Shown piece after piece: positions 26,026-34,727 of a stretch of DNA of 64,000 bases (its first letter is position 1; each line of letters starts with the position of its first letter). Source of the DNA: Romboutsia lituseburensis (GTDB taxonomy: Bacteria; Bacillota; Clostridia; Peptostreptococcales; Peptostreptococcaceae); assembly GCF_024723825.1 (NCBI RefSeq), contig NZ_JANQBQ010000001.1:1798001-1862000 (forward strand), in the 5' to 3' direction. Made by a program: the position numbers and the translations under genes. Under the pieces are notes generated by a model. That model saw nothing but the letters and a program-made list of their open reading frames with translations, did no database searches and was not told where the DNA came from.

Positions 26026-26889
26026 TTATTTACTATTTTCATCTAAAAATGTTAAAATTCCTTGAGCTATACCTTCTGATAATTGATTTTGATATTTTTC
26101 ATCTAAAAGTTTTTGTTCTTCTTTATAGTTGCTGATAAATCCGCATTCAACTAATGCAGCCGGCGCAGTTGTATCCCTTAAAACTTGAAATATATCTTCT
26201 TTAATACCTCTATCTCTAATTTTTATATACGATCCAATCGTATGTTGTATAGTTTCAGCTAGATGCGAAGATTTATCATTAGAAGGAGCATTGGCTCTAT
26301 AATAAGTTTCAATTCCGTACGCACTATCTCCTCCAGCCTCTGCATTCATATGTATAGAAACTAACACATCTGCATTCTGAGTTTCTGATGTTTTTACTCT
26401 TTCTGACAGCTCTACAAATTTATCTTCTGTTCTAGTAAGCACAACCTGTACATCATTTTGTCTAGATAATATACCTGCGACTTTTTTACTAATTTCAAGA
26501 GCTAAATCTTTTTCATATACTTTTTTATCTGACTGTTTATTTCTAGTACTATATCCTTTATTTCCAGGATCTTTTCCTCCATGTCCAGGGTCAATAACTA
26601 CAGTATATTTTTTTTGAAGTCCATCCGTTTGTTCTTCCTCTATATTAAACTGTTTTTTGGCCTCTAATGCTTTTTTCTTTTCTACTTCAGCTTGTTTTTT
26701 AGATTCCATATTTTTTACCACAGTAGATATACCTGTAGTCGCTTTAACCATACCAAACATAAATATACCTATTATGCTAAACAATAGTATTAACTTTTTT
26801 TTATTAACCTTTTTTTTCTTCTTTATATTTTTTTTCCGTGAAGTGTTTTTTACTTGTGTTTTACTATTAACTCTTTTTTTAGTTGACAT
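26026..26889 (-). CDS. Membrane-anchored N-acetylmuramoyl-L-alanine amidase (Amidase_3, CwlD-like)
   Basis: 287 residues. An unusually Lys/Arg-rich N-terminal tail (about 1-32) is followed by one membrane helix (LILLFSIIGIFMFGMVKA), a charged linker, and an Amidase_3 domain from about 95. Zinc-binding and catalytic motifs are VVIDPGHGGKDPGN, DLALEISKK with Glu, SIHMNAE and the C-terminal LVECGFISN. It cleaves the amide bond between MurNAc and the stem peptide outside the cell. ATG start with GGGAAAGG. It lies 112 bp downstream of uppS, whose 3' end it follows on the same strand. Confidence 0.9.
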   Translation of the reverse strand: MSTKKRVNSKTQVKNTSRKKNIKKKKKVNKKKLILLFSIIGIFMFGMVKATTGISTVVKNMESKKQAEVEKKKALEAKKQFNIEEEQTDGLQKKYTVVIDPGHGGKDPGNKGYSTRNKQSDKKVYEKDLALEISKKVAGILSRQNDVQVVLTRTEDKFVELSERVKTSETQNADVLVSIHMNAEAGGDSAYGIETYYRANAPSNDKSSHLAETIQHTIGSYIKIRDRGIKEDIFQVLRDTTAPAALVECGFISNYKEEQKLLDEKYQNQLSEGIAQGILTFLDENSK

Positions 26890-27001
26890 TGTTGTACCTT
26901 TCCCTAAATTATTTACAATAAGTGTATTTTATCACCTAAAATGGGATATTTCAACATATGTCATATATTATTATCTATAACTTTTTATGGAAATTATAAA
27001 T

Positions 27002-27646
27002 TTAGCCTCCTAAAGTTACATCTTGCTTATTATACCAATTAAAAGCATCTGGTATATGATTTTCATTAAATGAAGGCCAATAATCGTCAATAACATAAAA
27101 ATCAGCATAAATAGATTGAACTGGTAAGAATCCACTTAAACGTCTTCTTCCTCCCCATCTTATTATTAAATCTAATCTTGAGATATCAAATGATTGTATA
27201 TTTTCATGTATATTATTTTTATTTACTTGTTGAGCATCAGTTAAAGTATTTAAATCCCAGTGCCATCCATAATTCACTAATAAATTTGCCTTTATTTGAC
27301 CTTTCTTCGGTTCGCATCTTTTTGTATATGGTAATAATTCCTTTGGAAACATTGGAGACTTAGTATTTCCCATTACTAAAAGAGCTGCCCCTTCGTTTAT
27401 CAATAAATTAGCTGCATCTACACATGCTTTCGTAAATGCTTCTGTTTGATAAGATGGTCTCTTGGTATTGTCAGTAGTAAATCCATAAAAAGTTACCTCT
27501 TCTACTCCTAAATCTCTGCACTGTCTATATGCATCTAACCCAGGATCTAATCCACTTTCATATCCTTTTTCTTTTGTCATTCCTTGATTTTGAGCCCATC
27601 TTCTATTTCCATCTGGTATTATACCTACATGTTTTGGTATTCTCAT
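27002..27646 (-). CDS. Cis-prenyltransferase (undecaprenyl diphosphate synthase family)
   Basis: 214 residues, shorter than housekeeping UppS (about 240-250). Family motifs are present: GIIPDGNRRWAQ with the Mg-binding Asp, FYGFTTDN, LIIRWGGRRRLSGFLPVQSIYADFYVIDD. It condenses isopentenyl diphosphate onto an allylic starter to give a cis-polyprenyl diphosphate, the carrier precursor for wall polymers. The short length suggests a second, specialised synthase rather than the main UppS. ATG start with AGAGGTGAAA. Its position at the edge of the wall-polymer island fits a role in supplying lipid carrier. Confidence 0.85.
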   Translation of the reverse strand: MRIPKHVGIIPDGNRRWAQNQGMTKEKGYESGLDPGLDAYRQCRDLGVEEVTFYGFTTDNTKRPSYQTEAFTKACVDAANLLINEGAALLVMGNTKSPMFPKELLPYTKRCEPKKGQIKANLLVNYGWHWDLNTLTDAQQVNKNNIHENIQSFDISRLDLIIRWGGRRRLSGFLPVQSIYADFYVIDDYWPSFNENHIPDAFNWYNKQDVTLGG

Positions 27647-27893
27647 ATATTTTCACCTCTCTATATTGGTGATTATTTACATTTTTTAGGAATATTACTC
27701 TATATTTCTCAAATAATAATTAATAATATAGTTTATTGTATTCATTGCTTTAATAAAAAAAATATAGTAGACTAATAATTAATAGTTTCCATAATTTTAT
27801 AAATTTTACATTTTTTATATCATTTATGCAAGTTATATATCTGTAATCATAATTTTATGGATTTGTATATGTGGTAATTACTAGGAGGTTATT

Positions 27894-28358
27894 ATGAAAA
27901 ATTTATTAACATTATTTTCCTTAATATTAACTTTAGGTTTGGTAGGATGTTCTCAAAAAAACGAAGTAAAAGATGTTCCTATTAATGACATTAAGTCTGC
28001 AATAAATACAGAGTCACTTTTACCTATACAGCCTGTTGCAGATGTTGATGCTAAAGAATTTTATGCATTTGAAAAAGTAAAAGATAAAATTAAAGAAGGT
28101 TTTGTAATACAAGCTATGATGAATGTAAAATTACAAGATGTATTTGTAGTTAAAACTGATGATGTAGATTCTATAAAAAAATCAATTGAAGAATATAAAG
28201 ACAATTCTTTGAAAATGTTTGCTGATGGGTATGGTGGAGAAGATAATGTAGATGCTGTAAACAACTCCATTTTAGAAAGTAAAGGAAATTATGTTTATTT
28301 TATAGCTACTAAAAATGCTAAAGATATTGAGTCTAAAATTTTAGAAGTTATAGAGTAG
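27894..28358 (+). CDS. DUF4358 lipoprotein
   Basis: 154 residues. The signal peptide ends in a lipobox (LGLVGC, Cys at 19), so it is lipid-anchored outside the membrane. The C-terminal half (MMNVKLQDVFVVKTDDVDSIKKSIEEY...NYVYFIATKNA) matches the DUF4358 pattern. Genes of this family often sit next to MBOAT acyltransferase and DHHW-protein genes, as here. Its biochemical role is unknown. ATG start with TAGGAGG. It has its own strong terminator at 28364-28409. Confidence 0.8.
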   Translation: MKNLLTLFSLILTLGLVGCSQKNEVKDVPINDIKSAINTESLLPIQPVADVDAKEFYAFEKVKDKIKEGFVIQAMMNVKLQDVFVVKTDDVDSIKKSIEEYKDNSLKMFADGYGGEDNVDAVNNSILESKGNYVYFIATKNAKDIESKILEVIE

Positions 28359-28363
28359 ATTCT

Positions 28364-28409
28364 AAAGATGTTTTAAAATGCAAATATGTTACTATTTTAA
28401 AACATCTTT
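28364..28409 (+). terminator. Terminator after the DUF4358 lipoprotein gene
   Basis: Sixteen-base perfect stem AAAGATGTTTTAAAAT/ATTTTAAAACATCTTT with a 14-base loop. Confidence 0.8.
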
Positions 28410-28516
28410 TCATGTAATTAAATTTTATATAATTAAGATAGAGTGTTATAAGATAAATTTAAATTTACGATATCAATTAACATATATAAATTTATTTTTG
28501 AGAGGCTGGTGATATT

Positions 28517-29893
28517 TTGACTTTTAGCAGTATTACATTTTTATTCTATTTTCTACCTTTAGTTTTATTTTGTTACTTCTTCTCTCCAAATAAATTTAAA
28601 AATTTTATTTTATTAATTTTCAGTTTAATTTTCTATGCATGGGGTGAACCTATTTATATTTTAGTAATGTTATTTTCTTGCATTGTCGACTATATAAATG
28701 CAATATTAATAGATAAATATAGAGGTACTTTAAAATCAAAATTAGCATTAATTTGCTCTATTTCCGTTAACATAAGTCTATTAGCTTTCTTTAAATATAG
28801 TGACTTTACTATATGTATATTTAATGATTTGCTTCATACTAACTATAATTTACTAAATATAACATTGCCTATTGGTATTAGCTTTTATACATTTCAAACT
28901 ATGTCTTATACTATCGATGTTTATAGAAATGAAGCTCCACTTCAAAAAAACATTATTTCTTTAGGTACCTTTGTTACACTATTTCCTCAATTAGTGGCTG
29001 GACCAATTGTAAGATATTCTGATATAGCTTTACAGTTAAATCAGAGAAATCACAGTATAGATAAAATATACGAGGGGGTATCTAGATTTATTTTAGGACT
29101 TTCTAAAAAAGTTATTTTAGCTAATAACTTAGGATTAATTTGGACTAATGTAAAATACCTACCTTTATCGTCTCTATCAACATTTACAGCTTGGCTTGGT
29201 ATTATTTGTTTTACACTTCAAATTTACTTCGATTTTTCTGGCTACTCTGATATGGCTATTGGATTAGGTAAGATTTTTGGATTTGATTTTTTAGAAAATT
29301 TCAACTTTCCTTATATATCAAAATCTATCACTGAATTTTGGAGAAGATGGCATATATCTTTAGGCATTTGGTTTAGAGATTATATTTATATTCCTTTAGG
29401 TGGTAACAAATGTTCAAAGTTAAGATGGTTTTTCAATATATTCGTTGTATGGTTCCTAACCGGTTTATGGCATGGTGCTAGCTTCAATTTTATTCTATGG
29501 GGGCTTTATTTTGGATTTATTTTAATTTTAGAGAAGCTATTCATATTAAACCTGCTAAATAAAACTCCAAATGTTATCAATCATATTTATGTTATGTTTT
29601 TAGTTATAATAAGTTTTGTTATTTTTGATATTACTAATTTAATTGATATGTTTAACTTCTTTAAAGCTATGTTTAATTTTAGTAATATTTTAATTGATAA
29701 AACTTTCTACTATTACTTAATACCGAATATACTATTATTAGTTTTTGCTATTATAGCATCTACTCCTTTTATTAAAAACATATTAGATAGATTTAAACTC
29801 TTAAGATTTATTACATTACTATCCGGGCTGATATTATCAACTGCATTTTTAGTAGATTCATCTTTTAACCCATTTTTATATTTTAGATTTTGA
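28517..29893 (+). CDS. MBOAT-family O-acyltransferase (AlgI/PatA/DltB-like)
   Basis: 458 residues, about eleven membrane helices. The MBOAT core is clear: TEFWRRWHISLGIWFRDYIYIPLGG and WFLTGLWHGASFNFILWG, with the invariant His in GLWHG. It passes an acyl (probably acetyl) group across the membrane to an extracellular acceptor. Start is TTG at 28517 behind AGAGGCTGG. The next gene, 13 bp downstream, is a DHHW/AlgJ-like protein, the usual partner in alginate, peptidoglycan or secondary-wall-polymer O-acetylation. Given the surrounding wall-polymer genes, the acceptor may be the SLH-binding polymer; this is inference. Confidence 0.9.
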   Translation: MTFSSITFLFYFLPLVLFCYFFSPNKFKNFILLIFSLIFYAWGEPIYILVMLFSCIVDYINAILIDKYRGTLKSKLALICSISVNISLLAFFKYSDFTICIFNDLLHTNYNLLNITLPIGISFYTFQTMSYTIDVYRNEAPLQKNIISLGTFVTLFPQLVAGPIVRYSDIALQLNQRNHSIDKIYEGVSRFILGLSKKVILANNLGLIWTNVKYLPLSSLSTFTAWLGIICFTLQIYFDFSGYSDMAIGLGKIFGFDFLENFNFPYISKSITEFWRRWHISLGIWFRDYIYIPLGGNKCSKLRWFFNIFVVWFLTGLWHGASFNFILWGLYFGFILILEKLFILNLLNKTPNVINHIYVMFLVIISFVIFDITNLIDMFNFFKAMFNFSNILIDKTFYYYLIPNILLLVFAIIASTPFIKNILDRFKLLRFITLLSGLILSTAFLVDSSFNPFLYFRF

Positions 29894-29905
29894 TAGGAGG
29901 AAAAG

Positions 29906-31072
29906 ATGAATAACAATATTTTAAAATACATAACTATTATATTATTCTTTGGATTTATTTTTACCGTGCCTATTATCACTTTACTTACGCCAAATAAGAA
30001 GATTAGTGAAATTGAAAATAAAATACTTACACCATTACCGAATTTGAGCTTAAAAAATATACAGGATAAGAGCTTTATGAATAATTTCAATAAATATAGC
30101 TCTGACCAATTTCCTTGGAGAGAAAATTTTATAAAATATAAAAATTCTTTCAGTTATACTATAGGATCTAGAGAATTTAGATGTATATATATAAACAATG
30201 ATAATAGATATATGGAGAAATTTGTATCAAATAACAAGGTAATAGACAAAAATATTTCCCAGGCAACAAATTTATCTAAATATTTTTATGATAATTATAA
30301 GATAAAGTCGACACTTATGATTATACCTACATCCATTGCTTTTTATAAAGATACTCTTCCTTCTTGGGCTATAAGCGATAATCAAAAACATACTATTGAT
30401 TATATAAATTTAAAGATAGAAAAACTCTCTACTAATAGTTCAGATAACGAATATGACAATTTTTTCAAATTTTATTCGCCTTATACTATCTTAAAAAAGT
30501 ATGCTGATTTACCTATATATTTTAATACAGATCATCACTGGACTCAGCTAGGAGCTAGAATAGCTTATGAGTATCTATACAATAATGAAGTTACTACAAA
30601 TTCAATTTATAATGGTTATAGTAAAGTCTCTAATAATTTTTATGGAACATATTACTCTAAAGCTATGCTTCCAAATATAAAAAGTGATGATTTATATGCA
30701 TATAATCAATTTAATAACTTTAAGGTATCAATTGATTTGACTAAAAATTTTAATACACTTTACGATAACGACAGATTAAAAGGAAAAAATAAATATCAAT
30801 ATTTCTTACATGGAGATCCTGCTTTTGCTGTTATAGACGGAAATCCTAGTAAAAGCATAGAGCTTTTAGTTTTTAAGGATTCTTTTGCTCATAGCTTTAT
30901 TCCTTTTTTGACTTCTAATTACAAAAAAATACATGTTGTAGATCCTAGATATTATCATATTGATGTAAAAAAATATCTCTCTGAAAATACTAATATTAAG
31001 GAAGCTTTACTAATTAGTAATATTCAAACATTTAATTCTAGTGAACTTTACAATTTAATAAAAAAAAATTAA
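29906..31072 (+). CDS. DHHW-motif SGNH-like acyltransferase partner (AlgJ/AlgX/PatB-like)
   Basis: 388 residues. One N-terminal membrane helix (about 7-27) anchors an extracytoplasmic domain. The motif TDHHWTQLGARIAYEYL at about 212-228 is the DHHW signature, and VFKDSFAHSFIPFL at about 323-336 carries the serine of the SGNH-like fold. Together with the MBOAT protein it should transfer acyl groups to a polysaccharide outside the membrane. ATG start with ATAGGAGG; 13 bp from the MBOAT gene. The stop codon lies at the base of the terminator at 31071. Confidence 0.85.
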   Translation: MNNNILKYITIILFFGFIFTVPIITLLTPNKKISEIENKILTPLPNLSLKNIQDKSFMNNFNKYSSDQFPWRENFIKYKNSFSYTIGSREFRCIYINNDNRYMEKFVSNNKVIDKNISQATNLSKYFYDNYKIKSTLMIIPTSIAFYKDTLPSWAISDNQKHTIDYINLKIEKLSTNSSDNEYDNFFKFYSPYTILKKYADLPIYFNTDHHWTQLGARIAYEYLYNNEVTTNSIYNGYSKVSNNFYGTYYSKAMLPNIKSDDLYAYNQFNNFKVSIDLTKNFNTLYDNDRLKGKNKYQYFLHGDPAFAVIDGNPSKSIELLVFKDSFAHSFIPFLTSNYKKIHVVDPRYYHIDVKKYLSENTNIKEALLISNIQTFNSSELYNLIKKN

Positions 31073-31103
31073 ATACGTCTATTATTAATTTATAGACGTA
31101 TTT
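31071..31103. terminator. Bidirectional terminator between convergent genes
   Basis: Twelve-base perfect stem AAATACGTCTAT/ATAGACGTATTT, overlapping the DHHW gene stop codon and followed by the end of the amidase-like gene on the other strand. Confidence 0.85.
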
Positions 31104-31113
31104 ATTATATTTA

Positions 31114-31632
31114 TTAATAGTAATATCCAATTATTTTTATATATCTTTTTTCACCTTCCTTCAAACTTAAAGGATAATCTTTTAAATTATAAGTATGCTG
31201 ACATATATGGTAGTCTAGTAAGTATTTTCCATCTAATATTATGTCTGTAATTATCATCGTGTGATATGCTTTCCCCTCAAATACTAATTGAACTATATCA
31301 CCTAGCTCAAGCTCATTATAATTTACAATTTTTGAATAAATTCCAAAATTATCACTAGTTTCTATATTATTTCCTATTATATATTTATAAAAAGGTTCTG
31401 CTGCTGTCCATGTAGGTGTTCTTAATTCCTCACTATACCAATACCATTTTTTTATTACATTTGCACCTATATTATCAAACGGTATATTACTTGCTTTTAA
31501 ACATTGAGAGATATAGTTAGTACAATCACCACCATACTTATCATAATTTGCATACATTGGATTATAAGATAATGCCCATTTACGTGCATAATAAACAGCT
31601 TTATCTCTGTCATATTCATTTAATTTTTTCAT
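31114..31632 (-). CDS. Amidase_6-type putative cysteine amidase
   Basis: 172 residues without signal peptide. It opens with YDRDKAVYYARKWALSYNPMYANY, and GGDCTNYISQC (about 34-44) holds the likely catalytic Cys. AYHTMIITDI and the later HTYNLKDYPL supply the conserved His and Asn-Leu segment of the putative amidase domain (Amidase_6). Such domains are often found in spore or wall proteins. The substrate is unknown. ATG start with CAGGAGGGAG. It follows the DUF3298-like gene by 34 bp, so the two form a small operon. Confidence 0.75.
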   Translation of the reverse strand: MKKLNEYDRDKAVYYARKWALSYNPMYANYDKYGGDCTNYISQCLKASNIPFDNIGANVIKKWYWYSEELRTPTWTAAEPFYKYIIGNNIETSDNFGIYSKIVNYNELELGDIVQLVFEGKAYHTMIITDIILDGKYLLDYHICQHTYNLKDYPLSLKEGEKRYIKIIGYYY

Positions 31633-31666
31633 CTTATCTCCCTCCTGTACAGTAACCTTACACTAC

Positions 31667-32305
31667 CTATATCCATATATTATTAATAGTATATTCACTC
31701 AAAACTTCTTCATATTCAGAAAATAATAATTTAAATTCTACTACATGAGAAATATATTTACTTATTTCATAACTAGAAAAGCAAAGTACTATTCCATCTT
31801 TTTCTATATAAAAATTTTGTTCATTACATATTCCATCAAACCTATTATCTGTAGTTTTATAACTATATTGTTTTACTATATGTTCAAATTTTTCATATAG
31901 TTTATCATTTATTAATTTAATATAATCTGTATCAGTATTAAACAAATCATTTAGTTTTAAATTCTTAGATTTATATAAATCATAATTATAACAATTAACA
32001 TAAGTAACCTCGTATAATCCTGTAAGTTGTGAGAACTCTATAGGTATACTGATGATATTACTTTTATTAAAAGTTACTCTATATTCTGTTATTACGTGCA
32101 ATATATTTTTATCTAATTTAAATAACTCTACCTTTAGGCCATCATTAACTACATCTTTAAATGTTATTATATCTTCATATATAACGTTGTTTATTAAATT
32201 TATTATATTGCTATATATACTTTCTTCATTTATAATTGGATAAGATAAATTGCATTTTACTAAACTTGTACTTTCATCTATAACATTTTTGTCAATGGAT
32301 AACAT
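31667..32305 (-). CDS. DUF3298/RsiV-like protein
   Basis: 212 residues with no signal peptide or membrane helix. The C-terminal half (NEQNFYIEKDGIVLCFSSYEISKYISHVVEFKLLF) matches the DUF3298 pattern found in anti-sigma factor RsiV, which binds lysozyme, and in many secreted proteins; the N-terminal half resembles DUF4163. Lack of a membrane anchor makes a classical RsiV role unlikely. The frame opens at 32323, but GGGGGATCT before the ATG at 32305 sets the start. Next to the amidase-like gene. Confidence 0.65.
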   Translation of the reverse strand: MLSIDKNVIDESTSLVKCNLSYPIINEESIYSNIINLINNVIYEDIITFKDVVNDGLKVELFKLDKNILHVITEYRVTFNKSNIISIPIEFSQLTGLYEVTYVNCYNYDLYKSKNLKLNDLFNTDTDYIKLINDKLYEKFEHIVKQYSYKTTDNRFDGICNEQNFYIEKDGIVLCFSSYEISKYISHVVEFKLLFSEYEEVLSEYTINNIWI

Positions 32306-32415
32306 ATAGATCCCCCTTATCATATTTGTCTCTATTATTTAATATGTATCTTATATACAATTTGTTATAAATATTAACTACTTTTAAGTTATTCTACTTT
32401 TATAAAAGTTTAGTA

Positions 32416-32444
32416 TTGAATATATTGTAATACTTTAATATAAT
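32416..32444 (+). promoter_or_regulatory. Sigma-A-type promoter of the LCP gene
   Basis: TTGAAT (32416-32421), a 17-bp spacer and a perfect TATAAT (32439-32444), about 40 bp upstream of the LCP start codon. Confidence 0.75.
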
Positions 32445-32484
32445 AAGTATATTATTCTAAAAATAAAAGAAAGAAGGGATTATT

Positions 32485-33456
32485 TTGTCGAAGTTGAAAA
32501 AGCTAGTAATAGTTCTAGCTGTGCTTGTTATAGCCTTCCCAGCGGCGGCTTTTGGTTATGTATATATGAAGTTAAATAGTATACATGATTCTAGTGTAGA
32601 CAGTGGTATATTAGGTAAAGATAACTATAAATCTGAAAATGGTATAACTAATGTTTTACTAATTGGTACTGATGGAAGACCTGGCGAAAAATCTTCAAGA
32701 TCAGATGCTATGATGATACTTACTATAGACGGCAAGAATAAAAGTCTTAAGCTTACTTCACTAGCTCGTGATACTTATGTTGATATACCAGGCCACGGTA
32801 AGCAAAAGCTTACTCACGCTTATGTATATGGTCAAGAAAGTTTATTGATTGAAACTATTGAGAAAAACTTTGAGTTAGATATACAAAACTACGCTACAGT
32901 TGATTTCTATTCATTTATGGATATAGTTGATGCAATAGGTGGAGTAGATGTTGATGTCGAACAAGGTGAAATAGCTGAAATGAATAAATTTATAGAAAAA
33001 GAAACTTATAATTGGAATAACAATCCTAATAAAGGACCTATGAAACTTATAGAAGATTCTGGAGTTCAAAAACTTAATGGATATCAATTATTATCTTATT
33101 CTCGTATAAGAAAAAATGACTCTGCTTTTGAAAGAGATAGAAGACAAAGAAACGTAATACAAGGTTTAATAAACGGAGTTAAAGATTTATCTATAACTAA
33201 GTATCCAAAACTTATAGATACTGTATTACCGTATGTAAGAACTAATATGAAACCTACAGAAATTTTAGCATTAGGTGGAAAAGTATTAGGTCTAGGAAAT
33301 CTTGAATTAAAACAAATGGAGTTCCCTATAGATGATGAAATTCATAGTACTGGTCATATTATAAGCCATCAAACTGGTTGGGTACTTGAGTTTACACCTG
33401 ATTCTTTAGATATATTACATGACTTTATATTTAAAGATATAATGTTTAAAAAATAA
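32485..33456 (+). CDS. LytR-CpsA-Psr (LCP) family wall-polymer ligase
   Basis: 323 residues. N-terminal membrane anchor at about 5-28, then the LCP domain: VLLIGTDGRPGEKSSRSDAMM (about 58-78), LTSLARDTYVDIPG with the pyrophosphate-binding Arg, and SYSRIRKNDSAFERDRRQRNV. LCP proteins move lipid-linked glycopolymers onto peptidoglycan outside the membrane. Start is TTG at 32485 behind AGAAGGGA; a sigma-A-like promoter lies at 32416-32444. In this island it is the natural candidate to attach the SLH-binding polymer. C. difficile carries an LCP gene in its related locus, as remembered. Confidence 0.92.
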   Translation: MSKLKKLVIVLAVLVIAFPAAAFGYVYMKLNSIHDSSVDSGILGKDNYKSENGITNVLLIGTDGRPGEKSSRSDAMMILTIDGKNKSLKLTSLARDTYVDIPGHGKQKLTHAYVYGQESLLIETIEKNFELDIQNYATVDFYSFMDIVDAIGGVDVDVEQGEIAEMNKFIEKETYNWNNNPNKGPMKLIEDSGVQKLNGYQLLSYSRIRKNDSAFERDRRQRNVIQGLINGVKDLSITKYPKLIDTVLPYVRTNMKPTEILALGGKVLGLGNLELKQMEFPIDDEIHSTGHIISHQTGWVLEFTPDSLDILHDFIFKDIMFKK

Positions 33457-33514
33457 AAATTTAATTTAACTTAAATTAAATTATCACAAAATAAAATCTA
33501 CTAAATTATTATAT

Positions 33515-33548
33515 AAAAATGAGCTAATCGAAAGACTAGCTCATTTTT
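33515..33548. terminator. Bidirectional terminator with GAAA loop
   Basis: Stem AAAAATGAGCTA/TAGCTCATTTTT, with an inner TC-GAAA-GA tetraloop, between convergent genes. Confidence 0.85.
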
Positions 33549-33552
33549 TAAT

Positions 33553-34554
33553 TTATTTAGGCGTTGCAACTGTAAAATGATCTGTTAATACATCTCCATA
33601 TGATAAAATTGGTAACGATCCTAAATCTTCAATACCCTTAAAGAATAACTTATAATTTGGCCAATTTGATGGGAATGAATCTGGATGTGGTATTGTATAT
33701 TCCGTGCCTCCATATCTTTTGCCATATCTATCTGTCATTTCATACATTCCCCATTTTACATCATCAGGTTTTGGAGCTACCCATCCATTACCTAAACTTA
33801 ATTTTATATTACTCACTGTTAACGCTTCGTGCGATACATTCCAAACATCATATCTTGCATTTTGCTCAATAGAGTTTATTATTCTAGTCCCTGGTTGGAT
33901 TATATTATCCTTTGCAACATATTTGTAGTTTGACCATGAATGTTTTATTCCTTCTGGGCTTACCCAAACATCTTTTTCTACATTTCCTTTTGGTCCAACA
34001 TTAAAGTGTAATCTTCCTTGTGGATCTAAATATAATTGCATTGTTACAGTTGACCCATATGGATAATATGTACCTTCTTGATTTTCAGCCCCTCTTCCAT
34101 ATTTATTATCTGATGTTACTCCAGGTGTTGATGAACTATAGTTATAAAACCATGTATAGCCTTTAGATCCATCTCTAGCAGGAGTTACAGACAATCCTAT
34201 TTCTAAACCTTCATATCCTATATATATACAGTGATTATCCCATGAAGTTTCTTCCTGATTATTATTAAATTTTGGTTTTTCTGGAAGTTTTACATCAAAT
34301 TGTATACCTTTTGTTTCTGCTTTTATTGTATATCTTGTATTTTTACAAAATGGTGCTCCATCCCCTGGTGTTGTTTCCCCTACTACTCTTACTTTCGGCT
34401 CTTTATCTACCCAAGTTCCAGTAGTTAATATATCTGATTTTGATATTGAACTATACATTTTTTCTTCAATTGATACATTTTCATTTGCTAATACTGGCAG
34501 CGTATTTAATCCGATTATTAAACTGGCTATAGCCAAAGTTGATTTTTTCCTCAT
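33553..34554 (-). CDS. Secreted protein of unknown function
   Basis: 333 residues. Signal peptide about 1-23 (ends PVLANE). The mature part is rich in Tyr, Trp, Gly and Pro and looks beta-rich (YTWFYNYSSSTPG, TVTMQLYLDPQGRLHFNVGP, YDVWNVSHEALTVSNIKLSLG), like a lectin- or jelly-roll-type domain. Two cysteines only. No SLH repeats, no wall-anchor motif and no catalytic motif were recognised, so it may be released. ATG start with AGAGGAGAT. It is monocistronic between the bidirectional terminator and the NlpC/P60 gene. Confidence 0.65.
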   Translation of the reverse strand: MRKKSTLAIASLIIGLNTLPVLANENVSIEEKMYSSISKSDILTTGTWVDKEPKVRVVGETTPGDGAPFCKNTRYTIKAETKGIQFDVKLPEKPKFNNNQEETSWDNHCIYIGYEGLEIGLSVTPARDGSKGYTWFYNYSSSTPGVTSDNKYGRGAENQEGTYYPYGSTVTMQLYLDPQGRLHFNVGPKGNVEKDVWVSPEGIKHSWSNYKYVAKDNIIQPGTRIINSIEQNARYDVWNVSHEALTVSNIKLSLGNGWVAPKPDDVKWGMYEMTDRYGKRYGGTEYTIPHPDSFPSNWPNYKLFFKGIEDLGSLPILSYGDVLTDHFTVATPK

Positions 34555-34680
34555 TATTATCTCCTCTAAAATATATTTTAATTTTATTGTTAATTAACCT
34601 AATTATCCTATAAAATTATTTACTTTTTTTATTTATATTCACTAGCTAGATTCTTATTATATATTAATTTAATGTAAAAA

Positions 34681-34714
34681 AATACCTCTAATTATTATTC
34701 AACTTAGAGGTATT
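34681..34714 (-). terminator. Terminator of the NlpC/P60 gene
   Basis: Eleven-base stem AATACCTCTAA/TTAGAGGTATT with 12-base loop and T-rich tail on the minus strand. Confidence 0.85.
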
Positions 34715-34727
34715 CTGCTATTCTTAA

